Origin: SYIM01 sp041182885 | GTDB taxonomy: Bacteria > Pseudomonadota > Gammaproteobacteria > Burkholderiales > Burkholderiaceae_E | Assembly (NCBI GenBank): GCA_049423065.1 | Contig: JBMSQB010000009.1 | Coordinates: forward strand, 6,512 to 70,511 | DNA length: 64,000 bases | Reading direction: 5' to 3' | Shown here: in pieces, positions 1-8,877 of the stretch | How the letters are laid out: each line of letters starts with the position of its first letter | How positions within the stretch are numbered: position 1 is the first letter of the stretch | The notes under the pieces: generated by a model | Seen by the model: the letters and a program-made list of their open reading frames with translations, nothing else | Databases searched by the model: none | What the model was told of the DNA's origin: nothing | Position numbers and translations under genes: made by a program

Positions 1-1
1 G

Positions 2-472
2 GCGGCGGAACTTCTCATGATTGCAAGTGGCGTCCGGTTCCACATGGTGCCAATGGGCTCGAGCGCGCAGGCCATTCAGGCGATTGTCAGTGGAGACTCG
101 CAGGTCTCGGTTGACGGCATTTCACCGCTGTTGCCGCTGGTCCGATCCGGGCGGCTCACCGCACTGGGGGTTGCCGCTTCACGTGTGCTTCCCGGGTTTG
201 AAGGATTACCTCTCGTGCGCGACACGGTGCCCGGGTTCGAGGCCACCGGTTGGTTCATGCTGTTCGCAAAGCGGGGCACCTCGGCTGAACGGGTTCAGGC
301 GCTGAACGCAGCCGTCAATTCGGCGCTTGCCTCCGAGGACATGCAGAAAAAATTGCAGACCTCGGCCGCCTACCCGGTGGGCGGGTCGGTTGATGACGCG
401 ATCGCTTTCCTGAATCGGGAAAAGGCCCGCTGGGCCGAAGCGGTTCAGCGCGCTGGCATCCAGCCTGAATAA
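2..472 (+). CDS. Bug/TctC-type solute-binding protein, 5' end missing
   Basis: The reading frame is open from the window edge, so the signal peptide and the first lobe lie outside; about 156 C-terminal residues remain. They match the second lobe of Bug proteins, the periplasmic binding subunits of tripartite tricarboxylate transporters: a segment like VSGDSQVSVDGISPLLP, then the RSGRLTALGVAASRV motif, then the family ending in which a Glu/Lys-rich helix precedes a Trp (residues KARWAEAV). No tctA or tctB follows. The next gene, 28 bp downstream on the same strand, is an amidohydrolase, so the binding protein may serve a hydrolytic pathway. The ligand cannot be inferred. Confidence 0.93.
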   Translation, partial: AAELLMIASGVRFHMVPMGSSAQAIQAIVSGDSQVSVDGISPLLPLVRSGRLTALGVAASRVLPGFEGLPLVRDTVPGFEATGWFMLFAKRGTSAERVQALNAAVNSALASEDMQKKLQTSAAYPVGGSVDDAIAFLNREKARWAEAVQRAGIQPE

Positions 473-500
473 TTGAATCGACGCCCAAGGATCTCGCATC

Positions 501-1427
501 ATGCAATCCGGCAACAGAATCGATACGCATCTGCATGTGGTGCCGCCCGACTACGCGCAATGGCTGCGCTCCCAGGGCATCGATGCGGGCGGGCGCGAGA
601 TCCCCGATTGGACCCGCGAGGGAGCCTTCTCGATGATGGAGCGGCTGGGCATTGCGGCGGGCGTTTTGTCGGTGTCCACGCCAGGTGTTCATCTGGGCGA
701 TTCAGCCAAAGCGCGTGCCATGGCCCGCTCGGTCAATGAGTTCGCCGCTGCCCAGGTTGCGGCTGCTCCAAAGCGGTTCGGCTTTTTCGCGACGCTGACG
801 CTGCCCGATATTGACGGCGCGCTCGCTGAGCTCGCGCATGCCTTCGATGTACTGCACGCCGATGGTGTCGTGCTGCTTGCGAATGTGAACGGGGTTTACC
901 TGGGCGACCCGTCGATCGAACCGCTGTTTGAGGAACTCGATCGTCGGCATGCGGTGGTGTTTGTTCACCCTTCACAGCTGCCCGCTCCGCCTGTTCCCGG
1001 CATCCCCCCGTTCGCCGCCGACTTTTTGCTCGACACCACACGCGCTGCCATCAATATCGCCCGGTCGGGATGGCTTGAGCGGTTCCCGAATGTCCGCATC
1101 ATTCTGTCGCATGCGGGGGGCTTCGTACCCTTTGCGGCAGAGCGGATTGCGCGAACCTGTTCAGCACACAACGACTATGCCCATGGCATTGAACGTCTGC
1201 GCCGCTTCTACTATGACACTGCACTCAGCAGCAGCCACTATGCGCTGCCTGCGCTACTCGCGTTTGCCCAACCTGATCATGTGTTCTTCGGCAGCGACTA
1301 TCCCTATGCGCCTGTCGAGCGCGGTGCGCACTTTGCCGATTTGCTCGATCGCTACGCCCTGGGTCCGACCGAACGGGCGGCGATCGACCGGAACAATGCC
1401 CTCAAGCTGTTTCCCAGGCTGGCCTGA
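501..1427 (+). CDS. Amidohydrolase-2 family (ACMSD-like) hydrolase/decarboxylase
   Basis: The 308-residue protein has the metal-dependent TIM-barrel pattern of the ACMSD/amidohydrolase-2 family. It shows an N-terminal HxH pair (His10, His12 in DTHLH), a VFVHPSQLP strand, a SHAGGF strand and a C-terminal FFGSDYPYAP segment carrying the catalytic Asp. Family members decarboxylate or hydrolyse aromatic and ring-fission acids such as amino-carboxymuconate semialdehyde or 6-methylsalicylate. The FPNVRIILSHAGGFVP block is typical of 6-methylsalicylate decarboxylase-like members, but the substrate is not established. It lies 28 bp behind the Bug gene and probably forms one transcript with it. Confidence 0.88.
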   Translation: MQSGNRIDTHLHVVPPDYAQWLRSQGIDAGGREIPDWTREGAFSMMERLGIAAGVLSVSTPGVHLGDSAKARAMARSVNEFAAAQVAAAPKRFGFFATLTLPDIDGALAELAHAFDVLHADGVVLLANVNGVYLGDPSIEPLFEELDRRHAVVFVHPSQLPAPPVPGIPPFAADFLLDTTRAAINIARSGWLERFPNVRIILSHAGGFVPFAAERIARTCSAHNDYAHGIERLRRFYYDTALSSSHYALPALLAFAQPDHVFFGSDYPYAPVERGAHFADLLDRYALGPTERAAIDRNNALKLFPRLA

Positions 1428-1597
1428 CCCCGCAACCGTGGGCGCCGTGCGCAGGCCTGACGCGCGTGCCCCTGAAATTGTTCAAAAACGGCACTCGATG
1501 CTGCAACGCATCAAGACTGATCAGGCGTCGGTTCTTACACTGCCTCGCTTCACTCACCTCAGCGCAGTGGCGGCCCTGACAAGCCGGGAGAGGCAAT

Positions 1598-3271
1598 ATG
1601 GCAGTCGATCTGGCAATTCGCGGTGGTCTGGTCGTTGACGGAACAGGGGCACCCGGACGCCATGTGGACATTGGCATCAAGGCGGGACAGATCGTCAGTA
1701 TCGGAAAGCTGCAGGAAGGCGCTTCGCGGGTGATCGACGCAAACGGGTTGGTGGTTGCGCCCGGCTTCATCGATCCCCACACCCATTACGACGCCCAGGT
1801 CTGCTGGGATACCTCGCTCAGCCCCTCGCCTTGGCATGGTGTGACCACGGTCCTGATGGGCAATTGCGGTGTAGGGATCGCGCCCACACGAGCCGACGGA
1901 AGGATTCCTGCCATGCAGGACCTGGTCAATGTTGAGGGCATGCCCTACGACGTGATGGATGCAGGCATCACCTGGGATTGGCAAAGCTTTCCGGAGTTCA
2001 TGCGTGCAACCGCCCAGCGGCGACCTGCCGCCAACGTCGCGTTTCTTGCGCCCCTCACCCCGTTTCGTTACTACGTCATGGGTGAGGCTGCCATTGAGCG
2101 GGCGGCCAACGATGACGAACGGGCGAGGATCAGAGATCTGCTCAGGGAGGCGGTCGCCGCTGGCGCCTTCGGATTCTCAACGACGCAGCTGCCCAATCAC
2201 ATGGGGCATCGCGGGCGACCCATTGCCTGCAGGCAGGCCGATCGTGCCGAGCTGCGCGATTACGCACAGGTGCTTCGCGATGCGGGTCGCGGGTTCATTG
2301 AAGTGGCCCTGACCGAGCAGATGTCGGTGCTCTCGGACAGCAATCTTGAGATGCTCGAATTTTTGCTCCGTGAAAGCGGCCGCCCGGTTACCTGGCTCGC
2401 CTTGCTCCACCGCGATGACATTCCCCAGGCGTGTTCGGCGAGCCTGGCCAAGGCAGCGCATCTGACCTCGCTCGGGTCGGTGCCTCAGATCTGTGCCCGA
2501 CCGCTGACGCGCGACATGGATCTGCGGACCCCGCACTCGTTCATGAGTTTCAAGTCGTGGCACCGCGCGCTCAACCTGTCGGTCGAGGAGCAAAAGCGTG
2601 TCTATGCCGACCCTGCCTTTCGTAACCAGTTTCGACAGGAATTGAAAGGGCCTGCGCAATTCACCGGCAATTGGGAACTGATGGCGGTTGCAGAGGCGAA
2701 GTCGCCGCACCTGGAACATTTCACCGGCCAGACCATTGCCGCCGTTGGGCGGCAACAGGGGAAAGATGGGGTGGATGCGCTGCTTGATCTGGCCATCGAG
2801 GACAATCTTCAGACCGAGTTTGCGCTCGCGTTTCTCAATACCAATCAGGAGGGTGTGGCGAGCTTGCTCCGAACCCCTGGCACGGTCCTGGGGCTCTCCG
2901 ATGGCGGCGCCCATCTGGGGGTGCTGTGCGATGCAGGGTATCCCACGTATCTGTTGGGACACTGGGTGCGCGAGCGTCGCGCGCTCTCGATCGAGCATGC
3001 GGTGATGCGCCTGACTTCCGAGCCAGCCCGGCTGTTGGGGCTTCGCGATCGGGGGCAGATCGCTGAAGGAATGGCGGCCGACCTGGCGATCTTCGATCCC
3101 GACACCGTCGGCTCCGACGAGCGCGCTCACAAGCGGTTTGATCTGCCCGGCGGCGCGAAACGGTTCGTGATGCCTTCGCGGGGCATGCACTACACGATTG
3201 TGGCGGGCGAGTCGGTATTTGAAAACGGGGCGGACACGGGTGCCCGCCCCGGTGTGCATCTGCGCAGCTGA
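1598..3271 (+). CDS. N-acyl-D-amino-acid deacylase-family amidohydrolase
   Basis: The 557-residue cytoplasmic amidohydrolase has the D-aminoacylase architecture. A small beta-sandwich (residues 1-55, VDGTGAPGRHVDIGI) leads into a TIM barrel starting with FIDPHTHYDAQ (His61, His63) and the family cysteine in MGNCGVG (Cys90). Later come SDGGAHLG and the C-terminal sandwich motif MAADLAIFDPDTV. The start follows a GGGAGAG-type ribosome site (about 1587). The family hydrolyses N-acyl-D-amino acids, but many members with this form (imidazolonepropionase-like DGGAHLG) act on other cyclic amides. The 170-bp gap before it contains nothing I can identify. It overlaps no other gene and converges on the VOC gene. 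Confidence 0.88.
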   Translation: MAVDLAIRGGLVVDGTGAPGRHVDIGIKAGQIVSIGKLQEGASRVIDANGLVVAPGFIDPHTHYDAQVCWDTSLSPSPWHGVTTVLMGNCGVGIAPTRADGRIPAMQDLVNVEGMPYDVMDAGITWDWQSFPEFMRATAQRRPAANVAFLAPLTPFRYYVMGEAAIERAANDDERARIRDLLREAVAAGAFGFSTTQLPNHMGHRGRPIACRQADRAELRDYAQVLRDAGRGFIEVALTEQMSVLSDSNLEMLEFLLRESGRPVTWLALLHRDDIPQACSASLAKAAHLTSLGSVPQICARPLTRDMDLRTPHSFMSFKSWHRALNLSVEEQKRVYADPAFRNQFRQELKGPAQFTGNWELMAVAEAKSPHLEHFTGQTIAAVGRQQGKDGVDALLDLAIEDNLQTEFALAFLNTNQEGVASLLRTPGTVLGLSDGGAHLGVLCDAGYPTYLLGHWVRERRALSIEHAVMRLTSEPARLLGLRDRGQIAEGMAADLAIFDPDTVGSDERAHKRFDLPGGAKRFVMPSRGMHYTIVAGESVFENGADTGARPGVHLRS

Positions 3272-3285
3272 GCGCAGGCAGGGTT

Positions 3286-3717
3286 TCAGCGACTGCGATT
3301 GGCGAGCGTGCAGCGGCAACTTCCCGCTTGATGGAGTTCGATCATGTTCCCGCGGGGGTCATTGACGAACAACTGCTCGAGCTCGGGGTTGGCTGCGCGG
3401 GTGGTCCAGTAGGGAATCCCCAGACGCTCGAGCTCGGCCTTGGTTTCGGGAACGCTTTCGACGCCAAGCGCAACATGCGGCGCAGCAGGGTCTTGTTCGG
3501 GGCTGCGGGCGAGCGGCGACGGAACGCTGCCGCCGATGAGATGCAGTTGCCCCACGTCGCCCACGTTGATCCAGAAGCCTGGAATGCCCGGAATGGTCGG
3601 GCGGCCCTTGTCAGCCTCCATGCCCAGCACCTTCGTGTAGAAATCGAGTACCGCCTGCTCCGAAACGCCGTCGATACGAATGGCGTGATGATGGATTTCA
3701 AGCACCTTGATAGCCAT
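3286..3717 (-). CDS. VOC/glyoxalase-family metalloprotein
   Basis: The 143-residue protein has one pair of beta-alpha-beta-beta-beta modules of the vicinal-oxygen-chelate fold. Likely metal ligands are the His cluster in EIHHHAIRI at the N-terminus, the His in APHVALGVE and the Glu in NMIELHQ. Functions in the fold include isomerases, epimerases and extradiol dioxygenases; this one is too generic to assign. I start at the ATG at 3717 because it has an AGGAGA site, whereas the longer open frame to 4032 runs into the neighbouring gene. It is the last gene of the leftward operon beginning at 10989 and is separated from the monooxygenase by 92 bp. Confidence 0.85.
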   Translation of the reverse strand: MAIKVLEIHHHAIRIDGVSEQAVLDFYTKVLGMEADKGRPTIPGIPGFWINVGDVGQLHLIGGSVPSPLARSPEQDPAAPHVALGVESVPETKAELERLGIPYWTTRAANPELEQLFVNDPRGNMIELHQAGSCRCTLANRSR

Positions 3718-3809
3718 GGGAGGTCTCCTTTGCGGTTGGGATCGGTTAACGCTAACGCACGACAACGAGCGCCTGGCCAGGATATGGGCTTGCCATGACG
3801 CCGGTTGAC

Positions 3810-5006
3810 TCAGAGCAATGGGTTGGCAACGTCTCCGCCAAGCGCGCTCAACCCCCAATTGGTGAACTGCAGGTCGCTGCCCAGAAGGAAATGGCTTGAA
3901 CCGGAGTGGGCGTCGCGAAAAATTCTTTGAATCGGATAAGCATCGTAAATGCCATTTGCGCCTGCCATTGCATGAAGCATGTCGACAGCCTCGGTGCAAA
4001 GGCCGACTGCATAGGCGACATCGCGCTTGCAACGCAGCTTGGTCTCCAGGTCGGGCACCTGATGACGGTTGGCGAGCTCCTGGGCCTCCATGAATTCGCC
4101 GCGAATGATCCGACGCGCGGCATCGATACGGGCGGCTGCAGCAGCGATCTTGATCTGGATCGGCTGAACGTCACGCAGCTTCACGCCGGTATAACTCCCG
4201 CTTCGCTCCTTGATGAATGCGATGGTTTGCTCGAGCGCGGCCTGGGCATTGCCCACCAGCACAGATCCCACGATGTGGCCCGCCATCATCGGCAGTGCAA
4301 CCCGGTATACCGCGGCGGGGTTGGCGCGCGCGCCAGGATGATCGCCGCCGCGGGTGTTGTACATGCATGACGCACGGTAAGTGGGAACGAATACGTCCTT
4401 GGCGACAACGGTCATGCTTCCGGTTGAACGCATGCCCAGGACACGCCAGTCATCGACCACCTCGTACTCGGATTTGTGCAGCAGGCAAAGACGATGGTCG
4501 ATCACCTTGTTGTTGTCGTCGCGAATGGTGGCCGCGAGCATGTTCCAGTCCGAGACGTTCACACCACTTGAAAAATTCCAGCGGCCGCTGATGACGAACC
4601 CGCCTTCCACTGCGCGGCCCTGACCTTGAGCGGCTGCGACGCCCGACGCAATACACGCCTCGCGGTCCTGACCCCAGATCCACTCCTGGCCGCCCTCTTC
4701 GTACAGGGCGAGCATCCAGTGATGAATGAGCAGGTTGACGGCCGTCCAGGAAGTGGACGCACAACCGCGAGCCAGCTCGTGACCGATGTCGAAGGTGGCG
4801 ACGATGTCGAGCTCCATCCCGCCCCATCGCTTGGGCTGCAGGGCCCGAAGCAGGCCGCTGCGGTGAAGCTCGTCCATGGTTTCCGGCGGGATGATCCGTC
4901 CGCGCTCAGCCTCCTGGGCCCGCTCCCGGAGCACCGGGATCATTGCAGTGGCACGGCCGATTGCCTCATCGTAGGTCACATCGGCGAAAGACCGGGAGTC
5001 ATGCAT
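3810..5006 (-). CDS. Flavin-dependent monooxygenase with acyl-CoA dehydrogenase fold (HsaA/HpaB-like group)
   Basis: The 398-residue protein has the three-domain acyl-CoA dehydrogenase fold but the sequence style of group D two-component flavin monooxygenases. It shows a GRWNFSSGVNVSDW segment, DDWRVLGMRSTGS, and a C-terminal RIFRDAHSGSSHFLLGSD in which the Asp/His replace the usual dehydrogenase GGT-type motif. Known relatives (HsaA, DszC, hydroxylases of aromatic compounds) hydroxylate or oxygenate using reduced flavin from a separate reductase. No flavin reductase is in the window. Its position behind the E2 gene suggests it acts in the same pathway as the dehydrogenase complex. The exact substrate is unknown. 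Confidence 0.85.
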   Translation of the reverse strand: MHDSRSFADVTYDEAIGRATAMIPVLRERAQEAERGRIIPPETMDELHRSGLLRALQPKRWGGMELDIVATFDIGHELARGCASTSWTAVNLLIHHWMLALYEEGGQEWIWGQDREACIASGVAAAQGQGRAVEGGFVISGRWNFSSGVNVSDWNMLAATIRDDNNKVIDHRLCLLHKSEYEVVDDWRVLGMRSTGSMTVVAKDVFVPTYRASCMYNTRGGDHPGARANPAAVYRVALPMMAGHIVGSVLVGNAQAALEQTIAFIKERSGSYTGVKLRDVQPIQIKIAAAAARIDAARRIIRGEFMEAQELANRHQVPDLETKLRCKRDVAYAVGLCTEAVDMLHAMAGANGIYDAYPIQRIFRDAHSGSSHFLLGSDLQFTNWGLSALGGDVANPLL

Positions 5007-5094
5007 CCGTCATCTCCTTCGGAATTCTTGGTGAGCGTTGTGGCCGCAATCCTGGTGACCGCGATGGGGTTGATTGGTTCGAAATGCTTGAGAG

Positions 5095-6372
5095 TCAGAC
5101 AACCAGACTGAAGGGATTCTCGAGCAGCGCTTTGAGCGTTGCAAGGAAGCGGGCGGCCTGTGCGCCGTCGATCACCCGGTGGTCCGAAGTGAGCGTCAGT
5201 CGCATGACCCCGCGTTCACGGGGCACCCCGGCATCAAGCCAGACCTCCCGGCTGATTCCACCCACAGCGAGGATGGCGGCCTGCGGCGGATTGAGGATGG
5301 CGGTAAACGACTCGACACCGAACATGCCCAGGTTCGATACCGTGAATGTGCCACCCTGGTATTCATTGACCAGCAGTTGCCCGCGTTGCGCCTTGTCGGC
5401 GAGCGCTCTGATTTCTGTGGCTGCGGCAATCAGCCCTTTCTGGTCGGCGTTGCGCAGGACAGGGGTGATCAGGCCGTCGTCGATTGCCACTGCAATGGAG
5501 ATATCGATGTCCTCGAAGATCCTGATGGCTTCGCCCGTGAAGCTCGCGTTGATCCCGGGATGCTCCCGGAGCGCAAGCGCGCAGGCGCGGACCAGCACAT
5601 CATTGACGCTCACCTGTACAGACCGTGCGCGGGCCAGCTGCGAACGGAATTCGGTGAGCGGGTCGGTGAGGACCTTGACGGTCGTGAAGAACACCGGTGC
5701 GCCCTGCGCGGACTCCATCATCCTGCGCGCAATGGACCGACGCACGGCGGACAGCGGCAGGTCACGGAATTGCCCGGATCGTTTCAACGTGGCGGGCTGC
5801 GCGGTCGCGCCTGATGTGCCTGCGACTGCCTGAGCGACAAAGGCGGTGATGTCTCTCTCGACGATTCGACCGCCTGGGCCACTGCCCTGAAGTTGGTCAA
5901 TGGGAACGCCAGACTCGCGCGCGAGTCGCCTCGCACGGGGCGAAGCGTGCGACTTGCCAGTCGGGGCGGTCTCTGAAAAACGCTCGGCTGACGCGCCCGA
6001 TATCGCAACGGCGTCCTGCGTCGGCGCTTTTCCCGACTCGGCAAAGGCGGTCGCCATCGGTGCTGGCGATGCGACCGCTTCAGGAGGCGCTGCAGGCGGC
6101 GGAGCGGACGCCTGCGTCACAGCACCTTGGGCGGGGTGCTCGTCAAGGAGCGCGAGCTCCTGATCAACCCGTATGGTGGACCCTTCCGCCGCCTTGATTT
6201 CGATCAGATAGCCGTCATCCGTACTTTCAATGTCGGTGAGCGTCTTGTCGGTTTCAACGCTGAACAGCGGATCGCCGCGACGCACGAAAGACCCGAGCGG
6301 AACAAGCCACGTTACCAGCGTTGCTTCCTCGATCGCCGGTCCCAGGGTCGGCAGGATCACGGGTATGGGCAT
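5095..6372 (-). CDS. 2-oxoacid (acetoin-type) dehydrogenase E2, dihydrolipoamide acyltransferase
   Basis: The 425-residue E2 has one lipoyl domain (residues 1-78, lipoyl Lys43 in ETDKT) and an Ala/Pro-rich linker (about 82-140). A peripheral subunit-binding domain follows (about 141-177, ASPRARRLARESGV). The catalytic acyltransferase domain (about 200-425) carries the active-site motif DHRVIDG (397-403, His398 and Asp402). It should pass an acyl group from the E1 enzyme to CoA. The start at 6372 has an AGAGGA site; the longer frame to 6507 overlaps livF. The matching fused E1 lies at 12685-14676 on the other strand, beyond a divergent promoter. No E3 gene is nearby, so a housekeeping lipoamide dehydrogenase would have to complete the complex. 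Confidence 0.92.
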   Translation of the reverse strand: MPIPVILPTLGPAIEEATLVTWLVPLGSFVRRGDPLFSVETDKTLTDIESTDDGYLIEIKAAEGSTIRVDQELALLDEHPAQGAVTQASAPPPAAPPEAVASPAPMATAFAESGKAPTQDAVAISGASAERFSETAPTGKSHASPRARRLARESGVPIDQLQGSGPGGRIVERDITAFVAQAVAGTSGATAQPATLKRSGQFRDLPLSAVRRSIARRMMESAQGAPVFFTTVKVLTDPLTEFRSQLARARSVQVSVNDVLVRACALALREHPGINASFTGEAIRIFEDIDISIAVAIDDGLITPVLRNADQKGLIAAATEIRALADKAQRGQLLVNEYQGGTFTVSNLGMFGVESFTAILNPPQAAILAVGGISREVWLDAGVPRERGVMRLTLTSDHRVIDGAQAARFLATLKALLENPFSLVV

Positions 6373-6427
6373 GGATGGTCCTCTGACAGGTGAGACACTG
6401 GCGCGGCGCTGACGCCCGGAGCGGAGC

Positions 6428-7141
6428 CTATCCGCCGAGATAGGCCTTGACGAGCTTCTCGTCAGCCAGGAAGCCGGCCCATTCTCCGGGGCCGACGGTG
6501 TGAACAATTTTCCCTACGGACATGACGTAACCTCGATCGGCGATTTCGGACACCAGCGCCACGTTTTGCTCGACCAGCAGCAGGCTGATTCCGCGTTCCC
6601 GCAAACCGGCCAAAATCCGCAGGATGTCCTTCACGATCTTCGGCGCGAGGCCGGTTGAGGGTTCGTCCATGATCAGCAGATCGGGTTGCATCAGGAGTGC
6701 CCGGGCGATGGCGACCATCTGCTGCTCGCCGCCGCTTAACAGTTCAACCGGACTGGCGTGGCGCTCTGCGATGATTGGGAATAGCTTGGCCGTGTCTTCG
6801 AAGGTGATCCGGGGCGACGTGGTGGATCGGGCGTTGACTTCTGCGAGCCTGAGGTTTTCGCGTACTGTCAACTCGCCCCAGAGACGCCGGTTTTCAAGCA
6901 CGACTGCGATTCCGTGCCGCATCCGCTTGTGGGTGGGTACATGGGTGAGGTCGGTGCCGTTCTTGACGATCTTTCCCGAACTGGGGGCGATCAGACCGCA
7001 GATTGTTCGCACCAGCGTGGTTTTGCCAGCACCATTGGCGCCAACGATCGCCACGACCTCACCATCACCGACGCGGATCCCGATATCGCGAAGGATCGTC
7101 ATCTTGCCGTAGCCGCTTGCCAGCTGATGCGTCTCAAGCAT
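6428..7141 (-). CDS. livF: LIV-type ABC transporter ATPase, LivF-like
   Basis: The 237-residue ATPase has Walker A GANGAGKTT, signature LLSGGEQQM, Walker B LLIMDEP and a switch-region SLLLVEQNV, the usual LivF form. It is one of the two cytoplasmic ATPases of a hydrophobic-amino-acid-transporter family importer encoded by the five consecutive genes 6428-10989. In catabolic clusters such importers often carry aromatic or branched carboxylates rather than amino acids. Placement directly ahead of E2 suggests the imported compound feeds the E1/E2 pathway (inference). Confidence 0.93.
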   Translation of the reverse strand: MLETHQLASGYGKMTILRDIGIRVGDGEVVAIVGANGAGKTTLVRTICGLIAPSSGKIVKNGTDLTHVPTHKRMRHGIAVVLENRRLWGELTVRENLRLAEVNARSTTSPRITFEDTAKLFPIIAERHASPVELLSGGEQQMVAIARALLMQPDLLIMDEPSTGLAPKIVKDILRILAGLRERGISLLLVEQNVALVSEIADRGYVMSVGKIVHTVGPGEWAGFLADEKLVKAYLGG

Positions 7142-7164
7142 GGCTGCCCCTGGGCGATTGCGTG

Positions 7165-7917
7165 TTACGCGCCAAGGTAGACCTCGCGCACTTTCGGGTT
7201 TCGCTGGATGTCGTCCATGGTGCCGGTGGCCACGATCTCGCCAAAATAAAGCACATGCACCATGCTCGCCACGTTCATGAGCTGCATGTCGTGCGAGACG
7301 AGCAGCAGCGTCATGCCTTCATCATTCAGTGTCTTGAGCCACCCACCGAGTTGCGAAACCTCTTCGGCAGTCAGACCCGACGAGGGTTCGTCGAGGAGCA
7401 GCAGCTGGGGCTTGCCGGCATAGGTTCGAGCGAGCTCAAGCATTCGCCGCTGTCCGCTGGTGAGGAGGCCGGCTGCAGTTGCATGCAGGCGCTCAAGACC
7501 GAAGCGTCGGCACAGCTCATGCGCCTGATCTCGCATCGCTGCGACATCGCGTCGCGCGCCTGGCAGGCGCAGCATGTCCGAGAGCACCCCCGAGCGCGTG
7601 AGCTTGTAGGCACCTGCCATCAGGTTTTCGATCACGGTCATGTGCTCGAAGACCTTGGGGGTCTGGAAGGTTCGAACGAGTCCCGCCCGACTGCGTGCCT
7701 CGACGCTCATGGTGGAAAGATCGGAGCCGTTCAGCAAGACCTTGCCCGCCCGGGGAACCAGAAATCCGTTGATGATGTTGAAAAGCGTGCTTTTGCCAGA
7801 CCCATTGGGACCGATCAGCCCAACGATCTTCCCGGCCGGCACCTCGAAGCTGACATTGGTCAGAACATTCAGGCCGCCGAAGCTGTGGCCGATTTCGCGA
7901 ACGTCGAGCAAGGTCAT
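7165..7917 (-). CDS. livG: LIV-type ABC transporter ATPase, LivG-like
   Basis: The 250-residue ATPase has Walker A GPNGSGKST, a slightly variant signature LTSGQRRMLELAR and Walker B LLLLDEPSSGL, matching LivG. I place the start at the ATG at 7917, which overlaps the livM stop codon in an ATGA junction and begins at the conserved MTLLDVREI; a longer frame reaches 7965. The overlap implies translational coupling with the permease. With LivF it forms the ATPase heterodimer of the importer. Confidence 0.93.
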   Translation of the reverse strand: MTLLDVREIGHSFGGLNVLTNVSFEVPAGKIVGLIGPNGSGKSTLFNIINGFLVPRAGKVLLNGSDLSTMSVEARSRAGLVRTFQTPKVFEHMTVIENLMAGAYKLTRSGVLSDMLRLPGARRDVAAMRDQAHELCRRFGLERLHATAAGLLTSGQRRMLELARTYAGKPQLLLLDEPSSGLTAEEVSQLGGWLKTLNDEGMTLLLVSHDMQLMNVASMVHVLYFGEIVATGTMDDIQRNPKVREVYLGA

Positions 7918-8873
7918 CGCCGGGCCTCTGCCGTCGAAGCGTCGCCCGAGCGCCGGTTGTGCCACCAGCGTTCGATGGTACCGACGATACCGTGCGGCGC
8001 CGCGATCACGACAACCACCAGGGCAAGGCCGAATACGATGCCGTGGAAGTCTCCGATCTTCGAGAGCACCTCTGGAACAAAGGTGATAAAGAGTGCGCCA
8101 ACGATGATGCCCGCGATGGACCCCGCACCGCCGATGACTGGAATCAACAGGAAGAGGATCGCCTTGTCGATCGAAAAACTCGCAACGCTGACGTAGCCGG
8201 TGTAGTGGGCAAACAGACTTCCAGACAGGCTGCCCAGCATCGCGCAGAGCACGAACATCTGGACCCGCAGACTGTGGATATCGATGGCCAGCACACGGGC
8301 TGCATCGATGGCGTCACGCATGCCCCGCATGGCAAGACCAGTACGGCCGCTTACCAGGTTGTGCACCAGAAGCATGGCGAGCGCTGCGGTGATCCAGGCG
8401 GCGTAGTAGAACGACTGCGGCGTATCGAGCACCACGCCGAAGGCGCCCAGCTTGGGGATTCCGCCCAGTCCGATGGTGCCGCCCGTGAGCCAGTCCCATT
8501 CAAAAAACAGTGCGCTTGCAATCATGGCGAGCGCGAGCGTGGCGACCGCCAGAAAGTATCCGCGGAGCCTGAGAACAGGCCAGCCCAGCGCGAGCGCAAT
8601 GACAGCGCTGGTGAAGAGTCCGGCAGCCACGCCAACGATCATGGGCAGCTTCAGATTCACCGTGACAATCGCCGACGCATAGGCGCCGATCGCGTAAAAC
8701 GCAGACTGCGCGAGGGTCACGATGCCGCAGTGCCCAAGCAGCAGTCCCACGCCCAGGCCAGCGACCGAATAAATGGCGGCAAAGACCAGCAGATCGGTGA
8801 AATGTCTGGGCAGTACCCATGGCAGCACTGCCCAGGCCACGATTGCGATTGCAAGCAGTGCACGCCGATTCAT
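7914..8873 (-). CDS. livM: LIV-type ABC transporter permease, LivM-like
   Basis: The 319-residue, very hydrophobic protein has about nine predicted membrane segments and the LivM hallmark GHCGIVTLAQSAFYAIGAY near the N-terminus. A long central loop (TGGTIGLGGIPKLG) and a GGAGSIAGIIVGAL segment near the C-terminus fit the family. It should pair with LivH to form the inner-membrane channel. The start at 8873 (MNRRALL) leaves 4 bp after the livH stop; a longer frame to 8924 would overlap livH. Confidence 0.92.
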   Translation of the reverse strand: MNRRALLAIAIVAWAVLPWVLPRHFTDLLVFAAIYSVAGLGVGLLLGHCGIVTLAQSAFYAIGAYASAIVTVNLKLPMIVGVAAGLFTSAVIALALGWPVLRLRGYFLAVATLALAMIASALFFEWDWLTGGTIGLGGIPKLGAFGVVLDTPQSFYYAAWITAALAMLLVHNLVSGRTGLAMRGMRDAIDAARVLAIDIHSLRVQMFVLCAMLGSLSGSLFAHYTGYVSVASFSIDKAILFLLIPVIGGAGSIAGIIVGALFITFVPEVLSKIGDFHGIVFGLALVVVVIAAPHGIVGTIERWWHNRRSGDASTAEARR

Positions 8874-8877
8874 GGTG

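Noticed and set aside
1428..1597. Possible small gene or RNA in the 170-bp gap
   Set aside because: No frame with a ribosome site, no stable hairpin with T-run and no palindrome could be supported by eye.
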